Shown here piece by piece: positions 8,141 to 15,842 of a stretch of 34,463 nt of DNA; within the stretch, counting starts at the first letter, position 1; each line of letters starts with the position of its first letter. Below the pieces are notes generated by a model, which searched no databases, had not been told where the DNA came from, and saw nothing but the letters and a program-made list of their open reading frames with translations. Source of the DNA: Lentisphaerota bacterium (GTDB lineage Bacteria; Verrucomicrobiota; Kiritimatiellia; PWTM01); NCBI GenBank assembly GCA_016873715.1, contig VGWF01000046.1, positions 1 to 34,463 on the forward strand, read 5' to 3'. The translations under genes and the position numbers were made by a program.

Positions 8141-8592
8141 TCGCCCGTCTCCTTCTCCGGCGGCGCCTTCTCCACCTCCGGGACCTGGATGTTCTGGACG
8201 ACGACGTTGACGCCCTTCACGGGCTTGCCCGTCATCTGCTCCACCGCCTGCCGGACCTCGGTCTGGACCTGCCACGCGACCTTCGGGATGTTCACCCCGT
8301 ATTCGACGACCACGTTGAGTTCCAGCACGATGCCGTTCTCGACGATCTCGACGTGCACGCCGCGGTCGTTCGGCTTGCGCCCCACGATGCCCGCGATGCC
8401 GTCGACGATCGACCCGACGAGGTCCACCACGCCGGGCACCTTGACCGCCGCCATGCGGGCGATCACGGCGATCACGCCGTTGTGAATGTGGATCAGCCCC
8501 AGGTCATTCTCCTCCTCGGGGCGGTCCTCCGGGACCGGATACGACGGCGGACGGGGCATCGGAACCTGCGGATGCTGCTTGGGATCGGCCAT
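8137..8592 (-). CDS. Asp23/Gls24 family envelope stress protein
   Basis: The 151-aa product has a proline-rich N-terminal leader (1-30), then the Asp23/Gls24 core beginning LGLIHIHNGVIAVIARMAA. It contains the family's VPGVVDLVG and the beta-strand block GIVLELNVVVEYGVNIPKVAWQVQTEV (positions about 86-112), and ends in an acidic tail. These small cytoplasmic proteins accumulate at the membrane and their loss triggers a cell-wall stress response in Gram-positives; the function in diderms is poorly known. The start is fixed by a near-consensus AGGAGGT seven bases upstream. The accC stop lies 10 bp before it, and the four-base overlap with the amaP-like gene makes an Asp23-anchor unit. The aroQ-accB-accC-asp23-amaP order is also seen in other phyla. 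Confidence 0.85.
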   Translation of the reverse strand: MADPKQHPQVPMPRPPSYPVPEDRPEEENDLGLIHIHNGVIAVIARMAAVKVPGVVDLVGSIVDGIAGIVGRKPNDRGVHVEIVENGIVLELNVVVEYGVNIPKVAWQVQTEVRQAVEQMTGKPVKGVNVVVQNIQVPEVEKAPPEKETGE

Positions 8593-8602
8593 GACGCACC
8601 TC

Positions 8603-9973
8603 CTACACCGGCTTGTTGATCAGGAACGTTCCCTGCATGAAGTCCTCGAGGAACGCGGTATTGTACTCGCCCTTCACGAAACGCGCGTCGGCCATCAGCG
8701 CGAGGCCGACGGGCACCGTGGTCTTCACGCCCTCGATCGCGAACTCCTGCAGCGCCCGCGACATCACCGCGATCGCCTCCGCGCGGTTGCGGCCGCGCGC
8801 GACGATCTTCGCGATCATGCTGTCGTAGTGCGGCGAGATCTCGTACCCGTTGTACACGTGGCTGTCCACGCGGACCGACCGGCCGCCCGGGAAGTTCAGG
8901 AACTCGACGAGGCCCGGCGACGGCGTGAAGTTGCGGTACGGATCCTCCGCGTTGACGCGGAACTCGATCGCGTGCCCCTGCGCGATCACGTCGCGCTGGC
9001 TGAACGAGAGCTTCTCCCCCGACGCGACCCGGATCTGCTCGCGGACCAGGTCGACGCCCGACACCTCCTCGGTGACCGGGTGCTCCACCTGGATGCGCGT
9101 GTTCATCTCCATGAAGTAGAACTCGTTCGCGTTCGCATCGTAGAGGAACTCGATCGTGCCCGCGTTGCGGTAGCCCACGGCCTCCGCCGCGCGGACCGCG
9201 ATCCGGTGCAGGCGCTTGCGGGTGTCGGCCGACAGCGCCGGGCTCGGGGCCTCCTCCAGGAGCTTCTGGTGGCGGCGCTGGATGCTGCAGTCGCGCTCGC
9301 CGAGGTGGACGACGTTGCCGTGGTGGTCCGCGATGACCTGCACCTCGATGTGCCGCGCGTTCTCGACGTACTTCTCGATGTAGACCGAGGCGTTCGCGAA
9401 GGCGCGCTCGGCCTCCGAACTGGCCGTCATGAACGACTGCGCCAGGCTCACGTCGTTGCGCGCGACGCGCATCCCCTTCCCGCCGCCGCCCGCCGCGGCC
9501 TTGATGAGGACCGGGTAGCCGATCTTCTTCGCGACCTCGAGCGCCTCCTCCTTGCCGGACAGGACGCCCTCGCTGCCCGGCGTGACCGGGATGCCCGCCT
9601 TCTTCATCGTCTGCCGCGCGACGGCCTTGTCGCCCATGCAGCGGATGTTGTCCGCCGACGGCCCGATGAACGCGATGTTGCAGTTCTGGCAGATCTCTGC
9701 GAAATGGGCGTTCTCGGAGAGGAACCCGTAGCCCGGGTGGATCGCGTCGACGTCCGCCACCTCGGCGGCGCTGATGATGTTGGAGATCCTGAGGTAGCTC
9801 TCCTTCGTCGGCGCCGGCCCGATGCAGATCGCCTCGTCGGCGAGCTGCACGTGCATGGACTTCTCGTCCGCCTGCGAATAGACGGCCACGGTGCGGATCC
9901 CGAGCTCGCGGCACGCGCGGATGACGCGGACCGCGATCTCGCCCCGGTTGGCGATGAGCACGCGTTCGAACAT
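8603..9973 (-). CDS. accC: Biotin carboxylase subunit of acetyl-CoA carboxylase
   Basis: AccC uses ATP and bicarbonate to carboxylate biotin on AccB, the first half-reaction of fatty acid synthesis. The 456-aa length is canonical. The N-terminal pre-ATP-grasp domain starts [20 protein letters not shown]. The ATP-grasp loop is [13 protein letters not shown], the key catalytic strand [14 protein letters not shown] contains the Glu and Arg residues of the active site, and the C-terminal lobe includes EFRVNAEDP. It starts nine bases after accB, so the two are one translational unit. No pyruvate-carboxylase-type C-terminal extension exists. The accA/accD carboxyltransferase genes are not in the window. 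Confidence 0.97.
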   Translation of the reverse strand: MFERVLIANRGEIAVRVIRACRELGIRTVAVYSQADEKSMHVQLADEAICIGPAPTKESYLRISNIISAAEVADVDAIHPGYGFLSENAHFAEICQNCNIAFIGPSADNIRCMGDKAVARQTMKKAGIPVTPGSEGVLSGKEEALEVAKKIGYPVLIKAAAGGGGKGMRVARNDVSLAQSFMTASSEAERAFANASVYIEKYVENARHIEVQVIADHHGNVVHLGERDCSIQRRHQKLLEEAPSPALSADTRKRLHRIAVRAAEAVGYRNAGTIEFLYDANANEFYFMEMNTRIQVEHPVTEEVSGVDLVREQIRVASGEKLSFSQRDVIAQGHAIEFRVNAEDPYRNFTPSPGLVEFLNFPGGRSVRVDSHVYNGYEISPHYDSMIAKIVARGRNRAEAIAVMSRALQEFAIEGVKTTVPVGLALMADARFVKGEYNTAFLEDFMQGTFLINKPV

Positions 9974-9982
9974 CGGTTTCTC

Positions 9983-10447
9983 TTACAGCGGCTCGACCTT
10001 GAACAGCGCCTGGCCGAACTGGACGGCCGTGGCGTTCTCGACGAGGATCTTGCGGATCACCCCTCGGCACTCCGCCTTGATCTCGTTCATCACCTTCATC
10101 GCCTCGACGATGCAGACGACCGTGTTCTCGTCGACCTCCTGGCCGACCGTCACGAACGCCTCCGCGTCCGGCGCCGGCGAGCGGTAGAGGGTCCCGACGA
10201 TCGGCGCGGTGATGGTCAGCAGGTCGGCGTCCTCGTCCTTCGCCGCGGGCGCCGCCGCGGGCGCGGGCGCCGGCGGGGGCGCAACCGGGGCGGCCATCGC
10301 CACCGGCGCGGCCTGCACCACGATCGGCGCCTCGGCTCCACTGCGCCGCTTGACCGCGAGACGGAACCCCTGGTCCTCCATCTCGAACTCGGCCAGGTCG
10401 TTCTCCTTCATCATCTCGAGGATCTTCTTGATCTCCCGGATATCCAT
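9983..10447 (-). CDS. accB: Biotin carboxyl carrier protein of acetyl-CoA carboxylase
   Basis: AccB carries the biotin that shuttles carboxyl groups between AccC and AccAD. The 154-aa protein has a short helical N-terminus (MDIREIKKILEMMKENDLAE) that contacts AccC, an Ala/Pro-rich flexible linker (about 45-70), and the lipoyl/biotinyl domain with the attachment lysine Lys118 in VEAMKVMNEI. The thumb region TLYRSPAPDAEAFVTVG is typical of AccB and not of other biotinyl proteins. ATG 10447 fits the family start; the longer frame upstream runs through aroQ in another frame. It lies 32 bp after aroQ and 9 bp before accC. Confidence 0.96.
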   Translation of the reverse strand: MDIREIKKILEMMKENDLAEFEMEDQGFRLAVKRRSGAEAPIVVQAAPVAMAAPVAPPPAPAPAAAPAAKDEDADLLTITAPIVGTLYRSPAPDAEAFVTVGQEVDENTVVCIVEAMKVMNEIKAECRGVIRKILVENATAVQFGQALFKVEPL

Positions 10448-10479
10448 GCGAGGTCTCCGTGGTTGCTCGTCCCTGTCCA

Positions 10480-10947
10480 TCACGACGTCCGCCCGCCGGC
10501 CCCGATCGCGCGGGCGCGCCGGAGATACCCGACCAGCCCATCCAGCGCAAGCAGATAACTGTCCGCCCCGAACCCCGCCACCTGCCCGATGCAGACCGGC
10601 GCCGTGTAGCTCCGGCGGCGGAAGTCCTCCCGGGCCGCCACGTTGCTCAGGTGCACCTCGACGCACGGCACCCCCGACGCCTTGATCGCGTCGTGCAGCG
10701 CCACGCTCGTGTGCGTGTAGGCCGCCGGGTTGAAGACCACCCCGTCGTACCGGCCCGCGCTCTCGCCCACCGCCGTCACCAGCTCCCCCTCGACGTTGCT
10801 CTGGAGGAAGTCCAGCGAGACCTTGAGCGCCCGCGCCCGGCGATCGAGCTGCCGGCGGATCTCCGCCAGCGTCACGCGCCCGTACACGTCCGGCTCGCGC
10901 CGGCCGAGCAACTGCAGGTTCGGTCCGTTCAACACCAGGATCTTCAT
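10480..10947 (-). CDS. aroQ: Type II 3-dehydroquinate dehydratase
   Basis: AroQ dehydrates 3-dehydroquinate to 3-dehydroshikimate in aromatic amino acid synthesis. The 155-aa protein has the normal size and forms a dodecamer in relatives. It opens with ILVLNGPNLQLLGRREPDVYG, here positions 3-23, with catalytic Tyr22 and the flexible-lid Arg. NPAAYTHTSVALHDAI and VEVHLSNVAAREDFRRRS give the substrate-binding Asn, His and Arg. ATG 10947 is the family start; in-frame codons upstream are leader. As first gene of the operon it follows a credible promoter (10979-11006), with GAGGGG in the leader as a weak ribosome site. The coupling of aroQ with accBC is a recurrent bacterial arrangement. Confidence 0.96.
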   Translation of the reverse strand: MKILVLNGPNLQLLGRREPDVYGRVTLAEIRRQLDRRARALKVSLDFLQSNVEGELVTAVGESAGRYDGVVFNPAAYTHTSVALHDAIKASGVPCVEVHLSNVAAREDFRRRSYTAPVCIGQVAGFGADSYLLALDGLVGYLRRARAIGAGGRTS

Positions 10948-10978
10948 GCAAACCAGCCCCTCGGCTGCAACTCCGGCA

Positions 10979-11006
10979 AGGATACCCGCTCCCCGCTCCC
11001 TGTCCA
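10979..11006 (-). promoter_or_regulatory. Candidate promoter of the aroQ-accBC-asp23-gmhA operon
   Basis: Read on the minus strand, TGGACA (11006-11001) and TATCCT (10984-10979) are separated by 16 nt, matching the sigma-70 consensus at five and four of six positions. The implied transcript starts about 25 nt before the aroQ ATG. Confidence 0.42.
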
Positions 11007-11046
11007 TACCGAAACGGGCGCGCCACCCGCCGGCCATCCCCCCGCG

Positions 11047-11543
11047 CAAGGTCGGCGGTGGCCCCGCATCGTAGTCATCACGCTCCGCGTGATGACCATC
11101 CGGATTGCGGAGATGTCTTCACGCGGAGCGTGAGGACCACGGTGGCGCCCGCCCCCGGCCGTCACCCTATGCATGATCGGCGGTGGCCGCCCATAGTAGT
11201 CATCACGCTCCGCGTGATGACCATCCGGATTGCGCAGATGCCCTCACGCGGAGCGTGAGGACTAGGTTGGCGCCCGCCCCCGGCCGTCACTCTGAGCAAG
11301 GTCGGCGGTGGCCCCGCATCGTAGTCATCACGCTCCGCGTGATGACCCCGGATTGCGCAGATGTCCTCACGCGGAGGGTGAGGACTACGTTGGCGCCCGC
11401 CCCCGGCCGTCACTCTGAGCAAGGTCGGCGGTGGCCCCGCATCGTAGTCATCACGCTCCGCGTGATGACCATCCTGATTGCGCAGTCGTCCTCACGCGGA
11501 GCGTGAGGACTACGTTGGCGCCCGCCCCCGGCCGTCACCCTGT
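11047..11543. repeat. Four tandem copies of a ~125 bp unit with paired hairpins
   Basis: Units begin at 11047, 11172, 11297 and 11420, with lengths of 125, 125, 123 and about 124 nt. Each holds a 23-nt palindrome with 10-bp arms GTCATCACGC and GCGTGATGAC around TCC. About 18-20 nt further on lies a mirrored palindrome with arms GTCCTCACGC and GCGTGAGGAC around GGA. The second is the reverse complement of the first except for one A-to-C change matched by a compensating T-to-G change, which keeps the stem paired. Copies differ at only scattered bases (U3 has one stem mutation, GGAGGGTGAG). No open frame is conserved. Confidence 0.93.
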
Positions 11544-11548
11544 ACCGG

Positions 11549-11563
11549 ACCGGAGATGCGCCC
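11549..11563 (+). mobile_element. Solo right end of the MITE-like family
   Basis: ACCGGAGATGCGCCC is identical to the family's right terminus, and with the preceding bases it repeats ACCGGACCGGAGATGCGCC as in copy A. It follows directly on the last 125-bp unit. The 9-mer GCGCCACCC immediately after it (11564-11572) recurs at 11020-11028 on the far side of the array. A clean left terminus is not recognisable; GGCCATCCCCC near 11032 is at best a degraded one. Confidence 0.7.
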
Positions 11564-11640
11564 GCGCCACCCGGGGCTTCCACGGTTCGGACGACGCGCC
11601 GCCGGCGGCCCCCGTCCCCGGAAGAACCGGCCGCGCGGGG

Positions 11641-11669
11641 CTGGCGTTCGCCGCCGGCCCGCGTAGAAT
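11641..11669 (+). promoter_or_regulatory. Weak candidate comB promoter
   Basis: TAGAAT (11664-11669) matches the -10 consensus at five of six positions. CTGGCG (11641-11646) 17 nt upstream is a poor -35, the same hexamer as the phoB candidate. The ATG lies 50 nt downstream of the -10. Confidence 0.28.
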
Positions 11670-11718
11670 GCCCCCGCCCCGCCGGGCGCGGGCCGGACGG
11701 CCCCCGGGGACGAGGATC

Positions 11719-12429
11719 ATGCGGGTCCGCAAGGTCAGCCTGCTCGACGGCGCGCGCTCGGCGCGCGGGGCGACGGTCGTCATCGACGTCTACCGCGCGA
11801 TGACCTCGGCCGCCGTCATCCTCGCCGGCGGCGCACGGGAACTCCTCTTCGTCACGGACGTCGCCGCCGCCCTCGCCCTCCGCGCCCGCGGACGCGCCGA
11901 CCTCTGCGCCGGGGAGATCGACGGGAAACGGCCGGACGGATTCGACTTCGGCAACTCGCCTCGCGAACTGGCGGCGGCCGATCTCCGGGGCCGGCGGATC
12001 GTCCTTTCCACGCGCGCCGGAACCGCCGGGCTGGAGGCCGCCGCCGGCGCCTCCCGCCGCTTCTGCGGCGCCTTCGTCATCCTCACGGCCACCGTCGGGG
12101 CGCTCCGGGGGAGCGGCGCCGACGAGGTCACCCTTGCCGCCATGGGCTGGAGCGGCGCGCGGGGGACGGCGGAGGACGAGACCTGCGCCGACCTTCTCGC
12201 CGCGCTCCTCGCCGGCACCCCGGCCGACACCGACGCCGCGCTCGCCCGCGTGCGGGCCGACCCCGAGTCCGCCAAGTTCGGCGACCCGGCCCGACCGTGG
12301 TTCCATGCCGGGGACCTCGACATCGCGCTCGACGTCGACCGCTACGCGTTCGCCATCGAGGCCGTGGCCACCGGGGAGGGGCTTCTCGCGGCGCGGGCCG
12401 TCGCCCCCCGGACGGAGGGGCGCCCATGA
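11719..12429 (+). CDS. ComB-family 2-phosphosulfolactate phosphatase-like protein
   Basis: The 236-aa protein matches the ComB family: VVIDVYRAMTSAAVILAGGA with the catalytic Asp, the diagnostic AGEIDGKRPDGFDFGNSP (about 75-92), a Ser/Thr-Arg-Ala-Gly-Thr loop, and the C-terminal DPESAKFGD and Asp-rich end. Family members dephosphorylate 2-phosphosulfolactate in coenzyme M or sulfolactate metabolism, but many bacterial copies sit outside that pathway and their substrate is unknown. No other coenzyme M gene is nearby. The usual DVLRATT motif reads DVYRAMTS here, a small deviation. ATG 11719 follows GGGGACGAGG, and the stop overlaps the photolyase start by four bases (ATGA), so the two are co-translated. 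Confidence 0.82.
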   Translation: MRVRKVSLLDGARSARGATVVIDVYRAMTSAAVILAGGARELLFVTDVAAALALRARGRADLCAGEIDGKRPDGFDFGNSPRELAAADLRGRRIVLSTRAGTAGLEAAAGASRRFCGAFVILTATVGALRGSGADEVTLAAMGWSGARGTAEDETCADLLAALLAGTPADTDAALARVRADPESAKFGDPARPWFHAGDLDIALDVDRYAFAIEAVATGEGLLAARAVAPRTEGRP

Positions 12430-13784
12430 TCGAGCCCGAACGCATCCGCCCGCTCAACGATCTCCCGGCCAACCCGGCCGGCCGGCGCGTCGTCTACTGG
12501 ATGCAGCAGTCGCAGCGCGCCGAAGGCAATCCCGCCCTGGAGCACGCCGTCGCGCGCGCCAACGAGCTGGACCGGCCGGTCGACGTCGTCTTCGGCCTCA
12601 CCGACGCGTATCCGGAGGCCAACGCGCGGCACTACGCCTTCATGCTCCAGGGCCTCGACGCGGTGCGGGAGGCCCTCGACGCCCGCGGCATCGGCTTCGA
12701 GCTCCACCGCGGCGATCCCGCCCGGGTCGCGGCGGAGGCGGCCCAGGGCGCCGCGCTCGTCGTCGCCGACCGGGGCTACATGCCGGTCCAGGTCCGCTGG
12801 CGCTCGCACCTCGCCCGGGAGGCGCGCGTGGGGGTCGAGGAGGTCGAGGGCGACGTGGTGGTGCCCGTCGCCGTCGTGTCGGACAAGGAGGAGTTCGCCG
12901 CCCGGACGATCCGGCCGCGGATCCACCGCCACTGGCGGAGGTTCCTCGCGCCCCTGCGAACCGTTGACCTGCGCCGGCGCGCGCGACCCGGCGGACGCCG
13001 CGGCGGTGAGGTCTGGCGCGACGCGGACGATCTTCTCGCGCGACTGGCGGTCGACCGCTCGGCGGCGCCGGCCGACGGCTTCCGCGGCGGCACGCCCGAG
13101 GCGCGTCGGCGCCTGAAGCGCTTCGTCGATCACAAGCTGGCCCGCTACGCGGACCTGCGGAACGATCCCACGATGGACTACCAGTCCGGCCTGAGCCCCC
13201 ATCTCCACTTCGGGCAGATCTCCCCGGTCGAGGTGGCGCTCGCCGCGGACGCCTCCGGCGCGCCGCGCGTCGCGGTCGACGCCTTCCTCGAGGAACTGGT
13301 CGTCCGCCGCGAACTGAGCATCAACTTCGCCGCCTTCAACCCGGCGTGCGAGACCTACGCCGCCCTGCCCGCCTGGGCGCGGCAGACGCTGGCCGACCAT
13401 GAGGCCGATCCGCGCGCGTACCTCTACGGGTTCGACCGGTGGGAGGCCGCCGCCACGCACGACGAGTACTGGAACGCGGCGCAGCGCGAGATGGTCCGCA
13501 CCGGGAAGATGCACAACTACATGCGGATGTACTGGGGCAAGAAGATCCTCGAGTGGAGCCGCACGCCCGGGGAGGCCTTCGACACGGCGCTCCGGCTCAA
13601 CAACCGCTACGAACTCGACGGACGCGGCCCCAACTCCTGCGCGGGCGTCGCATGGTGCTTCGGCAAGCATGACCGTCCGTGGACGCGGCGGGCCGTCTTC
13701 GGAACGGTGCGCTACATGAACGCGGCCGGGCTCGACCGCAAGTTCGACATGGCGGACTACGTGGCAAGGTTCCCGGCGGAATGA
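12426..13784 (+). CDS. phr: Class II deoxyribodipyrimidine (CPD) photolyase
   Basis: The enzyme uses FAD and near-UV/blue light to split cyclobutane pyrimidine dimers in DNA. At 452 aa it has the class II length and its signatures: the N-terminal antenna domain begins RVVYWMQQSQRAEGNPALEHA and the FAD domain contains YQSGLSPHLHFGQISP. The class II-specific ELVVRRELSINFAAFNP block is present, and the C-terminal GKMHNYMRMYWGKKILEWS (about 359-377) is near-invariant in this class. All parts look intact. It overlaps the comB-like gene by four bases. A photolyase implies that the organism meets sunlight at some stage. The 3' side ends in a 7-nt repeat before the convergent transglutaminase gene. 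Confidence 0.95.
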   Translation: MIEPERIRPLNDLPANPAGRRVVYWMQQSQRAEGNPALEHAVARANELDRPVDVVFGLTDAYPEANARHYAFMLQGLDAVREALDARGIGFELHRGDPARVAAEAAQGAALVVADRGYMPVQVRWRSHLAREARVGVEEVEGDVVVPVAVVSDKEEFAARTIRPRIHRHWRRFLAPLRTVDLRRRARPGGRRGGEVWRDADDLLARLAVDRSAAPADGFRGGTPEARRRLKRFVDHKLARYADLRNDPTMDYQSGLSPHLHFGQISPVEVALAADASGAPRVAVDAFLEELVVRRELSINFAAFNPACETYAALPAWARQTLADHEADPRAYLYGFDRWEAAATHDEYWNAAQREMVRTGKMHNYMRMYWGKKILEWSRTPGEAFDTALRLNNRYELDGRGPNSCAGVAWCFGKHDRPWTRRAVFGTVRYMNAAGLDRKFDMADYVARFPAE

Positions 13785-13793
13785 GGCGGAGAA

Positions 13794-13856
13794 CGAGGGG
13801 CGAGGGACGAGGGACGGGGGGCGGGGGTCGAGGGGCGAGGGACGGGGGACGAGGGG
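13794..13856. repeat. Degenerate heptanucleotide array 1 (9 x 7 nt)
   Basis: Nine consecutive heptamers fit CGRGGGN: cgagggg, cgaggga, cgaggga, cgggggg, cgggggt, cgagggg, cgaggga, cggggga, cgagggg. The tract is pure C/G/A/T-poor with all purine runs on the plus strand. It lies between the convergent photolyase and transglutaminase genes and replaces any recognisable terminator there. Confidence 0.9.
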
Positions 13857-13877
13857 GCCGCTTTCAGGTTTGATGCT

Positions 13878-15842
13878 TCATCCCTTCGATGCGCGCAGCC
13901 AGGCGTCGAGGGCCGCACCGAGGCGCGCGCGATCCGGCGGTGGAAGGCCTTCCGGATCGTAGACGGCGCGGTAGGCCAGCGGTGCGACGTCCCGGAGCGG
14001 ATCGACCGGCGCGGGGGAATGCGGCCCGACGCGATCCAGCCAGCGTGCGGGCGTCTCGGCGGGCGCGCGGCCGAGTCCGGCCCGCGCCATCCGCTCCTCG
14101 ACGGCGGCCCACGGTGACGCGGGGCCGGGGGCCTCGGGTGCGCCGACCCCGGCATCCGGGCTCGCCGGCACGGCGGTGCGGCGGCGGAACAGGAGGCGCC
14201 GGCCGAGCCAGAGCATGAGGGCGACGAGGATCCCGGCCATCCACCGCAGGTCCTGGCGGAGCGCGTTCCACCGCGCGGCCAGTTCGAACCCGATGCGCGA
14301 CCAGAACTCGCCGAGAGCCTCCCATCCGGCCGCCCCGCCCGCGTCGGCCCCGATCCAGTCCGGCGGCGTCGTGTCGAAGTCGACCCACTGGCCGTCGCGA
14401 TGGACCATGCACCACGCATGGGCATGCCGCTCGCGGACGATGAACTCGCCGCGCCGGTGGGATTCGTTCAGGACGTAGCCCGTCGCGTAGCGGGCCGGGA
14501 TGCCCGCCTCGCGCAGCAGGAGGACGGTCGCCGTGGCGAAGTACTCGCAGTGGCCGGCGCGCGATGTCCGCAGGAAGTGCGCGATCGGCGTCAGGTCGCG
14601 CCCCGTCCCGTCGGCGGGCGACTTCAGGCGGGTCGAGTAGCGGAAACCGCGGGCGAGGAAGGCCGCGATGGACTGGATCACCTCGTCCGCCGGACGCCCC
14701 CGGACGCCGAGGCGGTCGATGACCTCGCCCACGGCCCCGCGTTCCTCCGGGGGAATCGGGCCGAGGTCCCCCGCCTCGGGGCCGGCGCGCACGCCGTCGC
14801 CGCCGCCCGCCTCGACGCGGTAGGTGGCGAAGGCCGGCGCGCCCTCCGCGCGGACGGTGCCGAAGCGGCAGGCGGTGACCAGGGTCGCGGGCAGCCCGTC
14901 GACCGCCATCACGCCGCGCGGGGCGGGCAGCAGGCCCTCCACGCCCCCGAGCCGGGCCTCGATCGACATCGCGGAGCGGACCGTTCCGGTGGGGTCGATC
15001 GTCCACCGCCCGGCGCCGTCGTCCTGCGCGCTGCGGGTGCGGAGGTCGGCGCCCGTCCACGTGCCGAGCCGGTAGGCGCGGTAGACGCCCTCGCGGAGAC
15101 GGTCCGGGACCGGGCCGGTTTCCGTCCGGACGCGCATCACGACGCGGTCGGAGAGGCGCAGGTCGCCGACGCGTCCGATCGAGGTCCGGCAGCCGAGCGA
15201 GCCGGACTCCAGCAGGCCGGCGGTCCACTGGGTCATCACGCCCTCGATCCGGCGCTGGAGCTCGCGCAGGCCGGTATGGGTCGCCTGGCCCGCGGCGACG
15301 ACGGCGGCGTAGACGGCGACCGCGAGGGCCGCGAAGGCGGCGCCCCGCCGCGGACGGACCTGGGCCAGCGCGCACGCGACGAGGGCGGCGGCGCCGGTGT
15401 AGAACCCGGGACGGCCTCCCGCGGAGGCGCCGAGCAGGCAAAGGCCCCAGGAAGCCCACGTGATGTCGAGCCCGCCGTCCGGCCGAGCCCGCTCGCGCAC
15501 GCGCCGCCGGACGAACCACGTGAACGTGGCGAATTCAAGCCGGGGCCGCGGACCGAACCACTGCGCGGCGAGCATCGGGAGGTAGACGACGGGGATCCAC
15601 TGCACGAACGCGAAGCGGGTGTCGAGGTTGTGCCGCGAGAACATCAGGATGGCGGTGGCGAGGACGGCGATGCCGGAGAGGTCCCAGATCCGCTCGTAGT
15701 CGTCCGCGTCGAGGCTCCACCGCATCGGGCGCCACCGGGCGAGTTCGACGGCGGCGGCGAGCAGCGCGCCGAGGACGGGACGGCCCGTCTGCCAGCCCCA
15801 GAAGAGCCACGCGGCGCCCAGCAGTCCGGTGCAGGGCCTCAT
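13878..15842 (-). CDS. Membrane transglutaminase-like protein (TgpA/DUF3488 type)
   Basis: The 654-aa protein has an N-terminal multi-helix membrane region (about 1-200), a large extracytoplasmic portion, a transglutaminase-core domain, a further membrane helix near 535-552 (WMAGILVALMLWLG), and a cytosolic tail with a DUF4129-like segment. The papain-like triad is visible: Cys432 in RAGHCEYFATA, His475 in RHAHAWCMV and Asp490 in WVDFDTTPPDW. In its family this arrangement is the third member of the moxR-DUF58-transglutaminase operon; the function is thought to be envelope protein remodelling or peptidase activity and is not settled. It begins four bases inside the DUF58 stop. The bacterium probably uses the set for envelope maturation. 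Confidence 0.9.
   Translation of the reverse strand: MRPCTGLLGAAWLFWGWQTGRPVLGALLAAAVELARWRPMRWSLDADDYERIWDLSGIAVLATAILMFSRHNLDTRFAFVQWIPVVYLPMLAAQWFGPRPRLEFATFTWFVRRRVRERARPDGGLDITWASWGLCLLGASAGGRPGFYTGAAALVACALAQVRPRRGAAFAALAVAVYAAVVAAGQATHTGLRELQRRIEGVMTQWTAGLLESGSLGCRTSIGRVGDLRLSDRVVMRVRTETGPVPDRLREGVYRAYRLGTWTGADLRTRSAQDDGAGRWTIDPTGTVRSAMSIEARLGGVEGLLPAPRGVMAVDGLPATLVTACRFGTVRAEGAPAFATYRVEAGGGDGVRAGPEAGDLGPIPPEERGAVGEVIDRLGVRGRPADEVIQSIAAFLARGFRYSTRLKSPADGTGRDLTPIAHFLRTSRAGHCEYFATATVLLLREAGIPARYATGYVLNESHRRGEFIVRERHAHAWCMVHRDGQWVDFDTTPPDWIGADAGGAAGWEALGEFWSRIGFELAARWNALRQDLRWMAGILVALMLWLGRRLLFRRRTAVPASPDAGVGAPEAPGPASPWAAVEERMARAGLGRAPAETPARWLDRVGPHSPAPVDPLRDVAPLAYRAVYDPEGLPPPDRARLGAALDAWLRASKG

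Larger units (their letters stand above)
10948..11718. other. 771-bp divergent intergenic region filled with repeats
   Basis: No gene is supported between aroQ and comB. The region holds the aroQ promoter, a 9-bp direct repeat at 11020-11028 and 11564-11572, four tandem ~125 bp units, a solo MITE right end and a candidate comB promoter. The open frames that cross it (for example 11058-11258 and 11183-11506) are translated repeat DNA with the same peptide recurring, and are not credible genes. Confidence 0.8.

Noticed and set aside
11047-11543. Possible CRISPR array
   Set aside because: The units are near-identical along their whole length, with no variable spacers, and no cas gene is near.
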